From: Chloroflexota bacterium
Lineage (GTDB): Bacteria > Chloroflexota > UBA6077
Length of the DNA stretch: 7,190 nt
Assembly: GCA_021788565.1 (NCBI GenBank)
Contig: JAJYKO010000270.1
Coordinates: forward strand, 1-7,190
Direction of reading: 5' to 3'
A program made the translations under genes and the position numbers. Below, piece after piece: positions 1 to 4,891 of the stretch (the first letter of the stretch is position 1; every line of letters starts with the position of its first letter). Under the pieces are notes generated by a model. It was not told where the DNA came from. It did no database searches and worked only from the letters and a program-made list of their open reading frames with translations.

Positions 1-462
1 CTGGCCTACGATCCGTTCCAGGACAATGCCTTTGCCGAGAAACACGACATAGCCTACGTCTCGCTGGAAGAGCTGCTGAGGGAGAGCGACTACGTAAGCC
101 TCCACCTCCTGCTGGACAAGACCACCCACCACATCATGAATACTGAGCGGCTGGCCATGATGAAGCCAACGGCCTACCTGATCAACTGCTCGCGCGGGGG
201 CACGGTGGACGCCGACGCGCTCTACCAGGCGCTGAAGGATAAGCGAATCGCCGGAGCCGCGCTGGACGTGTTCGAGCGGGAGCCGCTGGAGTCAGGCAGT
301 CCGCTCCGCGACCTGGACAACATCTACTTCGCGCCACACGTAGCCGGCCAGACGGTGACTTCCGCGCTCGCGATGGGGATGATGGCCGCGGAAAACGTCG
401 TCAAGGTGCTGCGAGGCGAGAAGCCTCCCTACGCCCTGAACGCCAAGGAACTCGGCCTATAG
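1..462 (+). CDS. D-isomer-specific 2-hydroxyacid dehydrogenase, C-terminal part (5' truncated by window)
   Basis: The reading frame is open from base 1 to the TAG at 460-462 and gives 153 residues with no start in the window. The family reduces 2-oxoacids, or oxidises D-2-hydroxyacids, with NAD(H) in the cytoplasm. The fragment begins inside the Rossmann domain at LAYDPF; the Asp (residue 4 here) sits where NAD-specific members bind the adenosine ribose. The catalytic triad is complete: Arg65 in NCSRGG, Glu94 in DVFEREP, 29 residues later as in E. coli SerA, and His113 in APHVAG. The protein ends about 40 residues after this His, so it lacks a C-terminal ACT domain and is not a long-form phosphoglycerate dehydrogenase. 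The substrate cannot be read from this part; phosphoglycerate, glyoxylate/hydroxypyruvate and other 2-oxoacids all remain possible. Family call is secure, substrate unknown. The gene converges on acnA. Confidence 0.93.
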   Translation: MAYDPFQDNAFAEKHDIAYVSLEELLRESDYVSLHLLLDKTTHHIMNTERLAMMKPTAYLINCSRGGTVDADALYQALKDKRIAGAALDVFEREPLESGSPLRDLDNIYFAPHVAGQTVTSALAMGMMAAENVVKVLRGEKPPYALNAKELGL

Positions 463-466
463 ACCG

Positions 467-498
467 AGACGGGGAGACGGGGAGAAGGGGAGAAGGTG
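467..498 (+). repeat. Purine-rich tandem octamers (AGACGGGG/AGAAGGGG)
   Basis: Four successive 8-base units are visible: AGACGGGG twice, then AGAAGGGG, then the diverged AGAAGGTG. The tract is purine only except for two C and one T, starts 5 bases after the dehydrogenase stop and runs straight into repeat A. It looks like the leading edge of that repeat unit, because repeat C is also preceded by a purine stretch (GGGGAAGGGAGGG). It has no hairpin or T-run of its own and is not a terminator. Confidence 0.7.
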
Positions 499-525
499 GG
501 AGGGCGAGGCTCCTGCCGAGCCGCC
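498..525 (+). repeat. 28-nt palindromic repeat, copy A (stem GGC/GCC)
   Basis: The unit reads GGGAGGGCGA, then stem GGC (508-510), loop TCCT (511-514), stem GCC (515-517), then GAGCCGCC. An outer GGC/GCC pair (503-505 with 520-522) is separated from the inner stem by opposed GA/GA, a possible tandem G.A mismatch, so the unit can fold as one continuous short helix. It matches copies B and C at every base outside the inner stem. From recollection, very similar GAGGGCGAGGCTCC-type palindromes are dispersed in many planctomycete and Chloroflexota genomes; this could not be searched here. Confidence 0.85.
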
Positions 526-640
526 AGGTCGCGAAGGGCTGCCCCTCCCCCCCCCTGACCGATCTCGCACCCGTGAATGTCCCAGAAGATGCGCTCTGGA
601 GACGGCCCTCCCAAGGGAAGGTGTTGGTTGGCCATCGCGT

Positions 641-668
641 GGCGGCTCGCCAGGAGGCTCGCCCTCCC
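641..668 (-). repeat. 28-nt palindromic repeat, copy B (stem GCC/GGC), inverted relative to A
   Basis: Read on the minus strand this is GGGAGGGCGA, stem GCC, loop TCCT, stem GGC, then GAGCCGCC. It equals copy A except that both changed stem positions are swapped with their partners (GGC/GCC becomes GCC/GGC), so pairing is kept. It lies 115 bp from A in opposite orientation, so A and B could also pair with each other as the arms of a larger hairpin. A second GGGAGGGCGA follows in the same orientation at about 677-686, suggesting a partial tandem duplication of the left end. Confidence 0.85.
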
Positions 669-921
669 GGTCGTCATCGCCCTCCCGCGCTTTCGATCGG
701 GCGCGTGGGCCTCTCACCACCCCATAGCTTCCACCACAGCAGGACGTGCCTGCCCTTCGCATGCTGGGCAGCTATGAAGCCGGCCAGGTCCGGCCAGCGG
801 CTCTAGTCCGGCCGAGTCAGTCAGTGGGAGTCGCGCACGCGGCGCCAGCGCGCTCTCCCTGAGCCGGTCACAGTACGCTTCGACGCCCCGGTAGAAATCG
901 CAGGGGGCTGGAAGTAGGATC

Positions 922-946
922 GGGCGCGGACTTGAAGTCCGCGCCC
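922..946 (-). terminator. Perfect 12-bp palindrome 3' of acnA, possible terminator or dispersed repeat
   Basis: The arms GGGCGCGGACTT (922-933) and AAGTCCGCGCCC (935-946) are exact reverse complements around one central G. As RNA this gives an 11-bp, very GC-rich stem with a TGA loop. It begins 30 bases beyond the acnA stop on the minus strand, a natural place for a 3' end. No U-tract follows on either strand, so it is not a canonical intrinsic terminator. It may instead stall polymerase, protect the acnA mRNA 3' end, or be another dispersed palindrome. Confidence 0.6.
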
Positions 947-976
947 GCCGTCGCTGTGGATATCCATTGAGTTCGC

Positions 977-3709
977 CTATGCTTGTTGCATGATCTCCCG
1001 CAGGACGGTCTGCAGGATGCCTCCGCCCTCGTAGTACTCGACGTCTATCGGACTGTCGATGCGCGCAATGGCCTGGAAGCTGAAGCTGCTTCCATCCTCC
1101 CCGCGGACTCGAACAGTCACCTCCTGCCGGGGCTTCACGCCACCACTGATACCGGTGATGTCGTACGTCTCTCGGCCGGTCAGCCCGAGGCTCGCCATGG
1201 TGTCACCGGGCTTGAACTGCAGCGGCAGCACACCCATCATCACCAGGTTGCTTCGGTGGATCCGCTCGTAGCTCTCGGCTATCGCGGCCTTGACGCCCAA
1301 CAGCAATGGTCCCTTCGCGGCCCAGTCGCGGGAGCTGCCGCTGCCGTACTCCTTGCCGGCAAATATCAGGAGCGGCACCCCCTCGGACTTGTAGCGCACG
1401 GCCGCGTCGTAGATCGTCGCGACCTCGCCGTCTGGTAGATGCACGGTCCAGGGGCCCTCCTTGCCCGGCACCAGCTGATTCCGGAGCCGAATGTTCCCGA
1501 AGGTGCCGCGCATCATCACCTCGTGGTTGCCACGGCGCGCGCCGAAGCTGTTGAAGTCCCGCTGCGTGACGCCCTTGTCGATCAGGAACTGTCCAGCGGG
1601 ACCGTCCACAGGGATCGACCCGGCCGGCGAGATATGGTCGGTGGTCACCGAGTCGCCCAGCGACGCCAGTACGCGAGCGCCAGTTATGTTGCCCTTTGCC
1701 CCAGGCTCCATCGAGAGATCCTCGAAGAACGGTGGCTCTTGCACGTAGGTCGAGTCTGGATCCCAGGCGTAGAGGAGACCCGGCGGCACCGGCAGCGACC
1801 GCCACTGCTCGGGACCCTCGAACACGTTGGAGTAGGTCCTCGCGAACACCTCTGGCTTCAGCACCGCCGCGATGGCGTCCTTGATCTCCTGCTGCGTCGG
1901 CCAAATGTCCCGGAGGTAGACCGGTTGGTCGTTCGGATCGTACCCGATCGGCTCGTTGACCAGATCTATGTCCATGGTTCCCGCTAAGGCGAAGGCGACC
2001 ACCAGGGGAGGCGAAGCCAGATAGGATGCGCGCACCATCGGGTGGATGCGCCCCTCGAAGTTGCGGTTGCCGCTCAGGACTGCCGCCACCACGAGGTCCT
2101 CGTCCTTCACAATCTTGGCCACAGCGCCGGGCAGCGGGCCGCTGTTGCCTATGCAGGTCGTGCAGCCGTAGCCCGCCACGTGGAAGTGCAGCGCCTCCAG
2201 GAACGGCATCAGCCCAGCATCTTCGAGGTAGCGGGTTACGGCCCGCGAGCCCGGCGCCAGGCTGGTCTTCACGTGTGGACTCACGCTCAGTCCCCGCTCC
2301 ACGGCCTTCTTGGCCAGCAGGCCGGCCCCCAGCAAAACCGATGGATTGGAGGTGTTCGTGCAGCTCGTAATGGCGGCAATCACCACCGAGCCATGGGTCA
2401 CCCTCTCCTTCGGCGGAGCGACCGCGATCGCCGCACCACCAGAGCCGTTTGGTTGGCCGGCCGCGGACGGCCTGGTCACGTTGGCGAACTGCTGCGGGTA
2501 GGCTTCCCTTATGCTCCTGCTGGTTTCCGCCAGCGGCACTCGGTCCTGGGGTCGCCTGGGGCCGGCAACGCTCGGCTCCACCGCGGCGAGATCCAGCTCC
2601 AACAGGTCGCTGTAGACCGGCGTGGGACTATCGTCGGTGCGGAAGAGGTTCTGCTCCTTGCAGTAGCGCTCCACCAGGTCCACCAATTCCGGACCTCGGC
2701 CGGTAAGGCGCAGGTAACGAAGGGTCTCGGCGTCCACCGGGAAGAGTCCGGCTGTAGCCCCGTATTCGGGTGACATATTGGAGATGGTGGCACGGTCCGG
2801 AAGCGTGAGGTTGCTCACACCGGGGCCCATGAATTCCACGAACTTGTTTACCACGCCCTTCTTCCGCAGCATCTGTGTGAGAGTCAGGGCCAGGTCGGTA
2901 GCCGTTGAGCCCTCCGGAAGTACGCCGGCAATCCTCACACCCACTACCTCGGGGGTGAGGAGATAAACGGGCTGGCCCAGCATCACGGCCTCCGCCTCGA
3001 TGCCGCCAACTCCCCAACCCAGGACGCCGAGCCCGTTGACCATGGTGGTGTGAGAGTCCATCCCCACCAGGGTGTCGGGGAAAGCCAAGGTCTCGCCGTC
3101 TTCTCGACGCGACTGGACTACCCTGGCCAGAAACTCCAGGTTCACCTGGTGGACGATGCCCGTTCCCGGTGGGACGAGCTGGAAGTTCTGGAAAGCCTGC
3201 TGAGCCCAGCGCAGCAGAAGGTAGCGCTCCCGGTTACGAGTCTGCTCTCTTTCGACGTTGGCCTGATAGGCCAGCAAAGTACCGAAGAGATCGACCTGAA
3301 CCGAGTGGTCGATCACCAGGTCTACCGGCACCAGCGGATTGATGCGAGCAGGGTCGCCGCCCAAGCGGGCCATGGCCGACCGGAGCGCGGCCAGGTCCAC
3401 GGTTGCCGGAACGCCGGTCAGGTCCTGCATCAGCACCCGCGCCGGCATGAAGGGGAACTCCTGCACGTCTGCCGCGGTCGAAGCCGGCCCCGGACTCCAG
3501 CGAGCCATGGCCAGCACTTCCTTCTCGGTCGCCTTTCCGGCGGCGCTCCTGCGTAGCAGGTTCTCCAACAGGATCCGGACGGTGTAGGGCAGGCGGTCGA
3601 GCCCGCTCACCCCAGCGGAGGAGAGCGCCTCGAGCTTGTAGTAAGTGACCGAGCCGAAGGACCCAGAGAGGGCACTTCTGGCACCGAAGGGATTCGACCT
3701 GGTAGCCAT
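977..3709 (-). CDS. acnA: Aconitate hydratase A (aconitase)
   Basis: This 910-residue protein is the cytoplasmic [4Fe-4S] enzyme that isomerises citrate to isocitrate through cis-aconitate in the TCA and glyoxylate cycles. The length fits AcnA/IRP1-type aconitases (about 890-910 aa). Substrate-site motif DSHTTMVNGLGVLGWGVGG is at residues 218-236. The cluster cysteines are Cys450 (SCTNTSNPSVLLGAG) and Cys516/Cys519 (GYGCTTCIGNSG). The C-terminal swivel domain follows, with GDSVTTDHISPAG at 685-697 and KEYGSGSSRDWAAKG at 786-800. Every catalytic motif I looked for is intact. Residues 411-437 form a Gly/Pro/Ala-rich linker before the cluster domain that looks loose and lineage-specific. The ATG is supported by AGGAGG 11 bases upstream; another ATG at that point is out of frame. 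The gene stands alone, with no other TCA gene adjacent. 2-methylcitrate-type AcnD is possible in principle but less likely from these motifs. Confidence 0.97.
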   Translation of the reverse strand: MATRSNPFGARSALSGSFGSVTYYKLEALSSAGVSGLDRLPYTVRILLENLLRRSAAGKATEKEVLAMARWSPGPASTAADVQEFPFMPARVLMQDLTGVPATVDLAALRSAMARLGGDPARINPLVPVDLVIDHSVQVDLFGTLLAYQANVEREQTRNRERYLLLRWAQQAFQNFQLVPPGTGIVHQVNLEFLARVVQSRREDGETLAFPDTLVGMDSHTTMVNGLGVLGWGVGGIEAEAVMLGQPVYLLTPEVVGVRIAGVLPEGSTATDLALTLTQMLRKKGVVNKFVEFMGPGVSNLTLPDRATISNMSPEYGATAGLFPVDAETLRYLRLTGRGPELVDLVERYCKEQNLFRTDDSPTPVYSDLLELDLAAVEPSVAGPRRPQDRVPLAETSRSIREAYPQQFANVTRPSAAGQPNGSGGAAIAVAPPKERVTHGSVVIAAITSCTNTSNPSVLLGAGLLAKKAVERGLSVSPHVKTSLAPGSRAVTRYLEDAGLMPFLEALHFHVAGYGCTTCIGNSGPLPGAVAKIVKDEDLVVAAVLSGNRNFEGRIHPMVRASYLASPPLVVAFALAGTMDIDLVNEPIGYDPNDQPVYLRDIWPTQQEIKDAIAAVLKPEVFARTYSNVFEGPEQWRSLPVPPGLLYAWDPDSTYVQEPPFFEDLSMEPGAKGNITGARVLASLGDSVTTDHISPAGSIPVDGPAGQFLIDKGVTQRDFNSFGARRGNHEVMMRGTFGNIRLRNQLVPGKEGPWTVHLPDGEVATIYDAAVRYKSEGVPLLIFAGKEYGSGSSRDWAAKGPLLLGVKAAIAESYERIHRSNLVMMGVLPLQFKPGDTMASLGLTGRETYDITGISGGVKPRQEVTVRVRGEDGSSFSFQAIARIDSPIDVEYYEGGGILQTVLREIMQQA

Positions 3710-3720
3710 CTACTTGCCAT

Positions 3721-3787
3721 CCTCCTAGCCGAAAATGGAACAGTGTTATACGTCCAAACTATACCTTCGCGGTCATCTTTTCGCCAA
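3721..3787 (-). promoter_or_regulatory. acnA ribosome binding site and candidate promoter
   Basis: On the minus strand AGGAGG (3726-3721) precedes the acnA ATG by 11 bases. Further upstream is a sigma70-like pair: TTGGCG (3787-3782, 4 of 6 to consensus), an 18-base spacer and TATAGT (3763-3758, 5 of 6). A second -10-like TATAAC lies at 3750-3745 but lacks a -35 at proper spacing. This short AT-rich stretch stands out from the GC-rich surroundings. The RBS is firm; the promoter is a motif match only. Confidence 0.45.
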
Positions 3788-3869
3788 TCCCATGCCGGAC
3801 GGAGCGCTGACTGGGGTGACGCGAGAGGGTTCGGGCACTGCTGCGAGGTGCAACTTACATGCCACCAGC

Positions 3870-3885
3870 GCCGACACCGGAGCAT
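3870..3885 (+). repeat. Direct repeat copy 1 flanking the C/D repeat pair
   Basis: GCCGACACCGGAGCAT here matches GCCGACACCGGGGCAT at 4056-4071 with one mismatch. The two copies bracket the C/D inverted pair (3921-4016). Copy 1 runs on into GCATGGTT (3882-3889), whose reverse complement AACCATGC begins copy 2 at 4050-4057, so the flanks combine direct and inverted symmetry. Confidence 0.6.
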
Positions 3886-3920
3886 GGTTCAGCAGCGGGG
3901 TCGCAGTGTGGGATGGGGAA

Positions 3921-3948
3921 GGGAGGGCGAAGCTCCTGCTGAGCCGCC
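3921..3948 (+). repeat. 28-nt palindromic repeat, copy C (stem AGC/GCT)
   Basis: The unit reads GGGAGGGCGA, stem AGC (3931-3933), loop TCCT, stem GCT (3938-3940), then GAGCCGCC. Outside the stem it is identical to A and B; inside it the outer G.C pair of A has become A.T on both sides. It is followed 16 bases later by D in the opposite orientation, reproducing the A/B arrangement. Confidence 0.85.
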
Positions 3949-3964
3949 TGTTTCCTACCGGCGT

Positions 3965-4016
3965 GGCGGCTCGCCGGGACGTGAGGCGAGCGAGCGCAGC
4001 CTCACGCGCCCTCCCC
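3965..4016 (-). repeat. Palindromic repeat, copy D, with expanded internal hairpin
   Basis: On the plus strand the ends are GGCGGCTCGCC (3965-3975) and CGCCCTCCCC (4007-4016), the same ends as copy B. The short inner stem-loop is replaced by a longer hairpin: CGTGAGGC (3980-3987) pairs perfectly with GCCTCACG (3999-4006) around an 11-base loop GAGCGAGCGCA. D is inverted relative to C. It looks like a longer variant of the same unit, or one that received another palindrome in its centre. Confidence 0.75.
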
Positions 4017-4053
4017 GTCGCTTCCGCCCGAACTGTGACCTGATCCTCAAACC

Positions 4054-4071
4054 ATGCCGACACCGGGGCAT
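4054..4071 (+). repeat. Direct repeat copy 2, with ATGCC/GGCAT hairpin
   Basis: ATGCC (4054-4058) pairs with GGCAT (4067-4071) around the loop GACACCGG. The segment 4056-4071 is the second copy of the direct repeat first seen at 3870-3885. In copy 1 the left arm has changed, so only copy 2 folds this way. Confidence 0.55.
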
Positions 4072-4120
4072 TGTAGACTGTCCCAGAGTTGGTGACGTCA
4101 AGGCAGCTTGGCCGTGGGCC

Positions 4121-4173
4121 CGCCCGGGGCTGAAGCCATCGGGCTGAAAGAACAAAGCCTGCTCAAGCAGGCT
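4121..4173 (+). repeat. About 50-nt double-hairpin repeat, copy E
   Basis: Two stems are visible. The first is GGC-TGAA-GCC at 4128-4137. The second is a perfect 7-bp AGCCTGC (4156-4162) with GCAGGCT (4167-4173) closing the loop TCAA. Between them is ATCGGGCTGA, which is unchanged in copy F. An alternative AGCC/GGCT pairing (4134-4137 with 4142-4145) overlaps the first stem. The style (GGGCTGAAG... AAGCCTGC...GCAGGCT) resembles intergenic repeats I recall from Chloroflexota genomes. Confidence 0.75.
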
Positions 4174-4200
4174 CCCCATCGGTACCTTGAGTCGGGTGCT

Positions 4201-4227
4201 CGCAACGCCAGCGAACGCTGCGTTGCG
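4201..4227 (+). repeat. Strong 11-bp hairpin between repeats E and F
   Basis: CGCAACGC (4201-4208) pairs with GCGTTGCG (4220-4227). After a one-base bulge (C4209), AGC (4210-4212) pairs with GCT (4217-4219) around the loop GAAC. It sits midway between the inverted copies E and F and gives the E/F unit a three-part symmetric layout. No U-tract follows. Confidence 0.65.
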
Positions 4228-4265
4228 CCCCGCCGCCCGGACCGCCCAACATCAGGGATTCCTGA

Positions 4266-4317
4266 CAGCCCCTTCAGCGGGCTTCGTCCTCTCAGCCCGA
4301 TCGCTTTAGCGTCGGGT
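4266..4317 (-). repeat. About 50-nt double-hairpin repeat, copy F, inverted relative to E
   Basis: Read on the minus strand it aligns with E across its length and shares the ATCGGGCTGA core. The first stem is CGC-TAAA-GCG (4311-4302), where E has GGC-TGAA-GCC, so the outer pair changed from G.C to C.G on both sides. The second stem has degraded to a 5-bp AGCCC/GGGCT (4283-4279 with 4271-4267) around a 7-base loop. E and F form the third inverted repeat pair in the window. Confidence 0.72.
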
Positions 4318-4404
4318 GGGTGGTAGCCTGCGGCGCCACCATCAGGCCCCTTCACACAACAGACGTCTCGGGCAACTTGTGAATAGCTGAGGAAAAGGCG
4401 ATTT

Positions 4405-4638
4405 CTACTCCCTGGGCCGCTTGAAGAATGCCGTAAAGGCGTTGGGAGACTCATCATCCGCAATCCCGGTCATCTCCCACCCCTCTTCTCCCAACTCGTT
4501 CAAGAGCGTGGTCGACCAGTGCCAGCGTGCAGCATAGCCGTGCTTCAACTCACTGGCTTCCAACCTTCCCCAGTTTCCCCGACTGTCGCCCCACTCCGGA
4601 CCGAAGACACGCACCTCGAGGTACTCCCATTTCTGCAT
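4405..4638 (-). CDS. Small DUF4177-like protein
   Basis: The product has 77 residues. It opens with MQKWEYLEVRV and later has LLNELGEEGWEMTGIA (residues 45-60) and a C-terminal FFKRPRE. This order (a 'KWEY' strand, a helix ending in 'LNELGxEGWE', a final 'F.KRP' strand) is the hallmark of DUF4177, a small alpha/beta family of unknown function. The start at MQKW is chosen over the in-frame ATG 30 codons upstream because AGGAGG (4651-4646) lies 7 bases before it and the family begins there; the longer form would add low-complexity residues. It has no signal peptide, membrane segment or cysteine. It is transcribed divergently from the universal stress gene, with which it may share control. A paired role with the stress protein is only inferred from position. 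Confidence 0.78.
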   Translation of the reverse strand: MQKWEYLEVRVFGPEWGDSRGNWGRLEASELKHGYAARWHWSTTLLNELGEEGWEMTGIADDESPNAFTAFFKRPRE

Positions 4639-4670
4639 GGTGCACCCTCCTATCCGAATGATCGCCCCAT

Positions 4671-4689
4671 CGAGATCTGACAGATCTCG
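4671..4689. promoter_or_regulatory. Perfect 8-bp inverted repeat, operator-like
   Basis: CGAGATCT (4671-4678) and AGATCTCG (4682-4689) are exact reverse complements separated by GAC. The site is 32 bases upstream of the DUF4177-like start, in the region between two divergent genes. Its symmetry and 11-bp centre-to-centre spacing would suit a dimeric repressor. If it is transcribed it would instead form an 8-bp hairpin in the DUF4177-like leader. No regulator gene is in the window to match it. Confidence 0.5.
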
Positions 4690-4738
4690 GCTGCGCGTCC
4701 TGTCTGATGGCACCGGATGCAACAGCATTGTTCTGGCG

Positions 4739-4755
4739 TAGTATACTCATACTAT
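4739..4755. promoter_or_regulatory. AT-rich core of the divergent promoter region
   Basis: TAGTAT (4739-4744) and ATACTA (4749-4754) form an inverted repeat around ACTC. The site contains TATACT (4742-4747), which reads the same on both strands and matches a -10 hexamer at 4 of 6. It is the only AT-rich spot between the divergent genes and lies about 140 bases before the stress gene start. I found no good -35 at normal spacing on either strand, so this is a location call, not a firm promoter. Confidence 0.35.
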
Positions 4756-4805
4756 CAAGATCCCGACTGGAACTCGCCCAGGGTCGTAGTTGATTCCTGT
4801 TCATC

Positions 4806-4886
4806 GCATCCTTTCGGGGGCGGAAATGCAGGGCCGGCTCGAGACGGTAAAGGCTGCCTCGGCCGGCCCTGTGCTTTGAAAGGAGG
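4806..4886 (+). promoter_or_regulatory. Structured leader of the universal stress gene with possible SD sequestration
   Basis: A long hairpin is formed by CAGGGCCGGC (4829-4838) with GCCGGCCCTG (4862-4871), continued past a bulged T4839 by CGAG (4840-4843) with CTCG (4858-4861). This makes 14 bp around the loop ACGGTAAAGGCTGC. The flanks can also pair: TCCTTTC (4809-4815) is the exact complement of GAAAGGA (4878-4884), which overlaps the Shine-Dalgarno AGGAGG (4881-4886). A competing local fold pairs TTTC (4812-4815) with GAAA (4823-4826) and GCAT (4806-4809) with ATGC (4826-4829), and would free the SD. Two exclusive folds that hide or expose the SD suggest translational control. It does not match a riboswitch class I can name. 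Confidence 0.5.
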
Positions 4887-4891
4887 ACCAC

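Larger units (their letters stand above)
463..976. other. Gene-free convergent intergenic region rich in repeats
   Basis: This 514-bp gap lies between the dehydrogenase stop and the acnA stop, and no reading frame in it looks like a protein. It holds the purine octamer tract, repeats A and B, and the palindrome at 922-946, each listed separately. There is also a run of nine C at 547-555, a second GCCCTCCC at 679-686 next to the one that ends repeat B, and three copies of a short CCGGCC motif around 781-815. In 690-920 I see no other structure. Open frames across the region read as Pro/Arg/Ser-rich low-complexity peptides made by the repeats. Confidence 0.7.
3710..4404. other. 695-bp gene-free region packed with structured repeats
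   Basis: Between the acnA start and the stop of the DUF4177-like gene (both minus strand) there is no convincing coding frame. The region holds the acnA promoter, a direct repeat in two copies (3870 and 4056), the inverted pair C/D, the inverted pair E/F, an 11-bp hairpin between E and F, and a small TCAGG/CCTGA hairpin at 4252-4265. Apparent frames such as 3743-4147 and 4108-4326 are translations of the repeats. Nothing recognisable is seen in 4325-4404, including no terminator for the DUF4177-like gene. Confidence 0.75.

Noticed and set aside
429..806. Several short frames on both strands between the dehydrogenase and acnA
   Set aside because: Pro/Arg/Ser-rich translations of the purine tract and repeats A/B (for example GGSAGASPSHLLPFSPSP); no RBS and no family resemblance.
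760..920. tRNA or small RNA gene in the CCGGCC-rich stretch before the acnA palindrome
   Set aside because: No acceptor/T-arm pattern or GTTCGAATC-type T loop, and the short CCGGCC repeats do not form a consistent fold.
2042..2773. 243-codon open frame on the plus strand inside acnA
   Set aside because: It is fully antisense to an intact acnA, rich in Arg/Gly/His with no domain or hydrophobic pattern, and is explained by GC-rich codon bias. The same applies to 1439-1987, 3050-3556 and the minus-strand frame 1203-1904.
3743..4147. 134-codon plus-strand frame (contains EGEAPAEPPVSYRRGGSPGR)
   Set aside because: It is a translation of repeats C and D. Peptides of this kind occur, to my recollection, as false proteins wherever these repeats are found.
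498..4317. CRISPR array
   Set aside because: The repeats are in inverted pairs with unequal spacing and no regular spacers, and no cas gene is present.
4108..4326. 72-codon plus-strand frame across repeats E and F
   Set aside because: Its coding content coincides with the E/F palindromes and the central hairpin, it has no SD, and it reads as low-complexity text.
4806..4886. Cyclic-di-GMP-I (GEMM) riboswitch upstream of usp
   Set aside because: GCAGGGC and GACGGTAAAGGC loosely recall GEMM segments, but the AAACC segment, GAAA tetraloop arm and second helix are missing. The region folds as one long hairpin instead.
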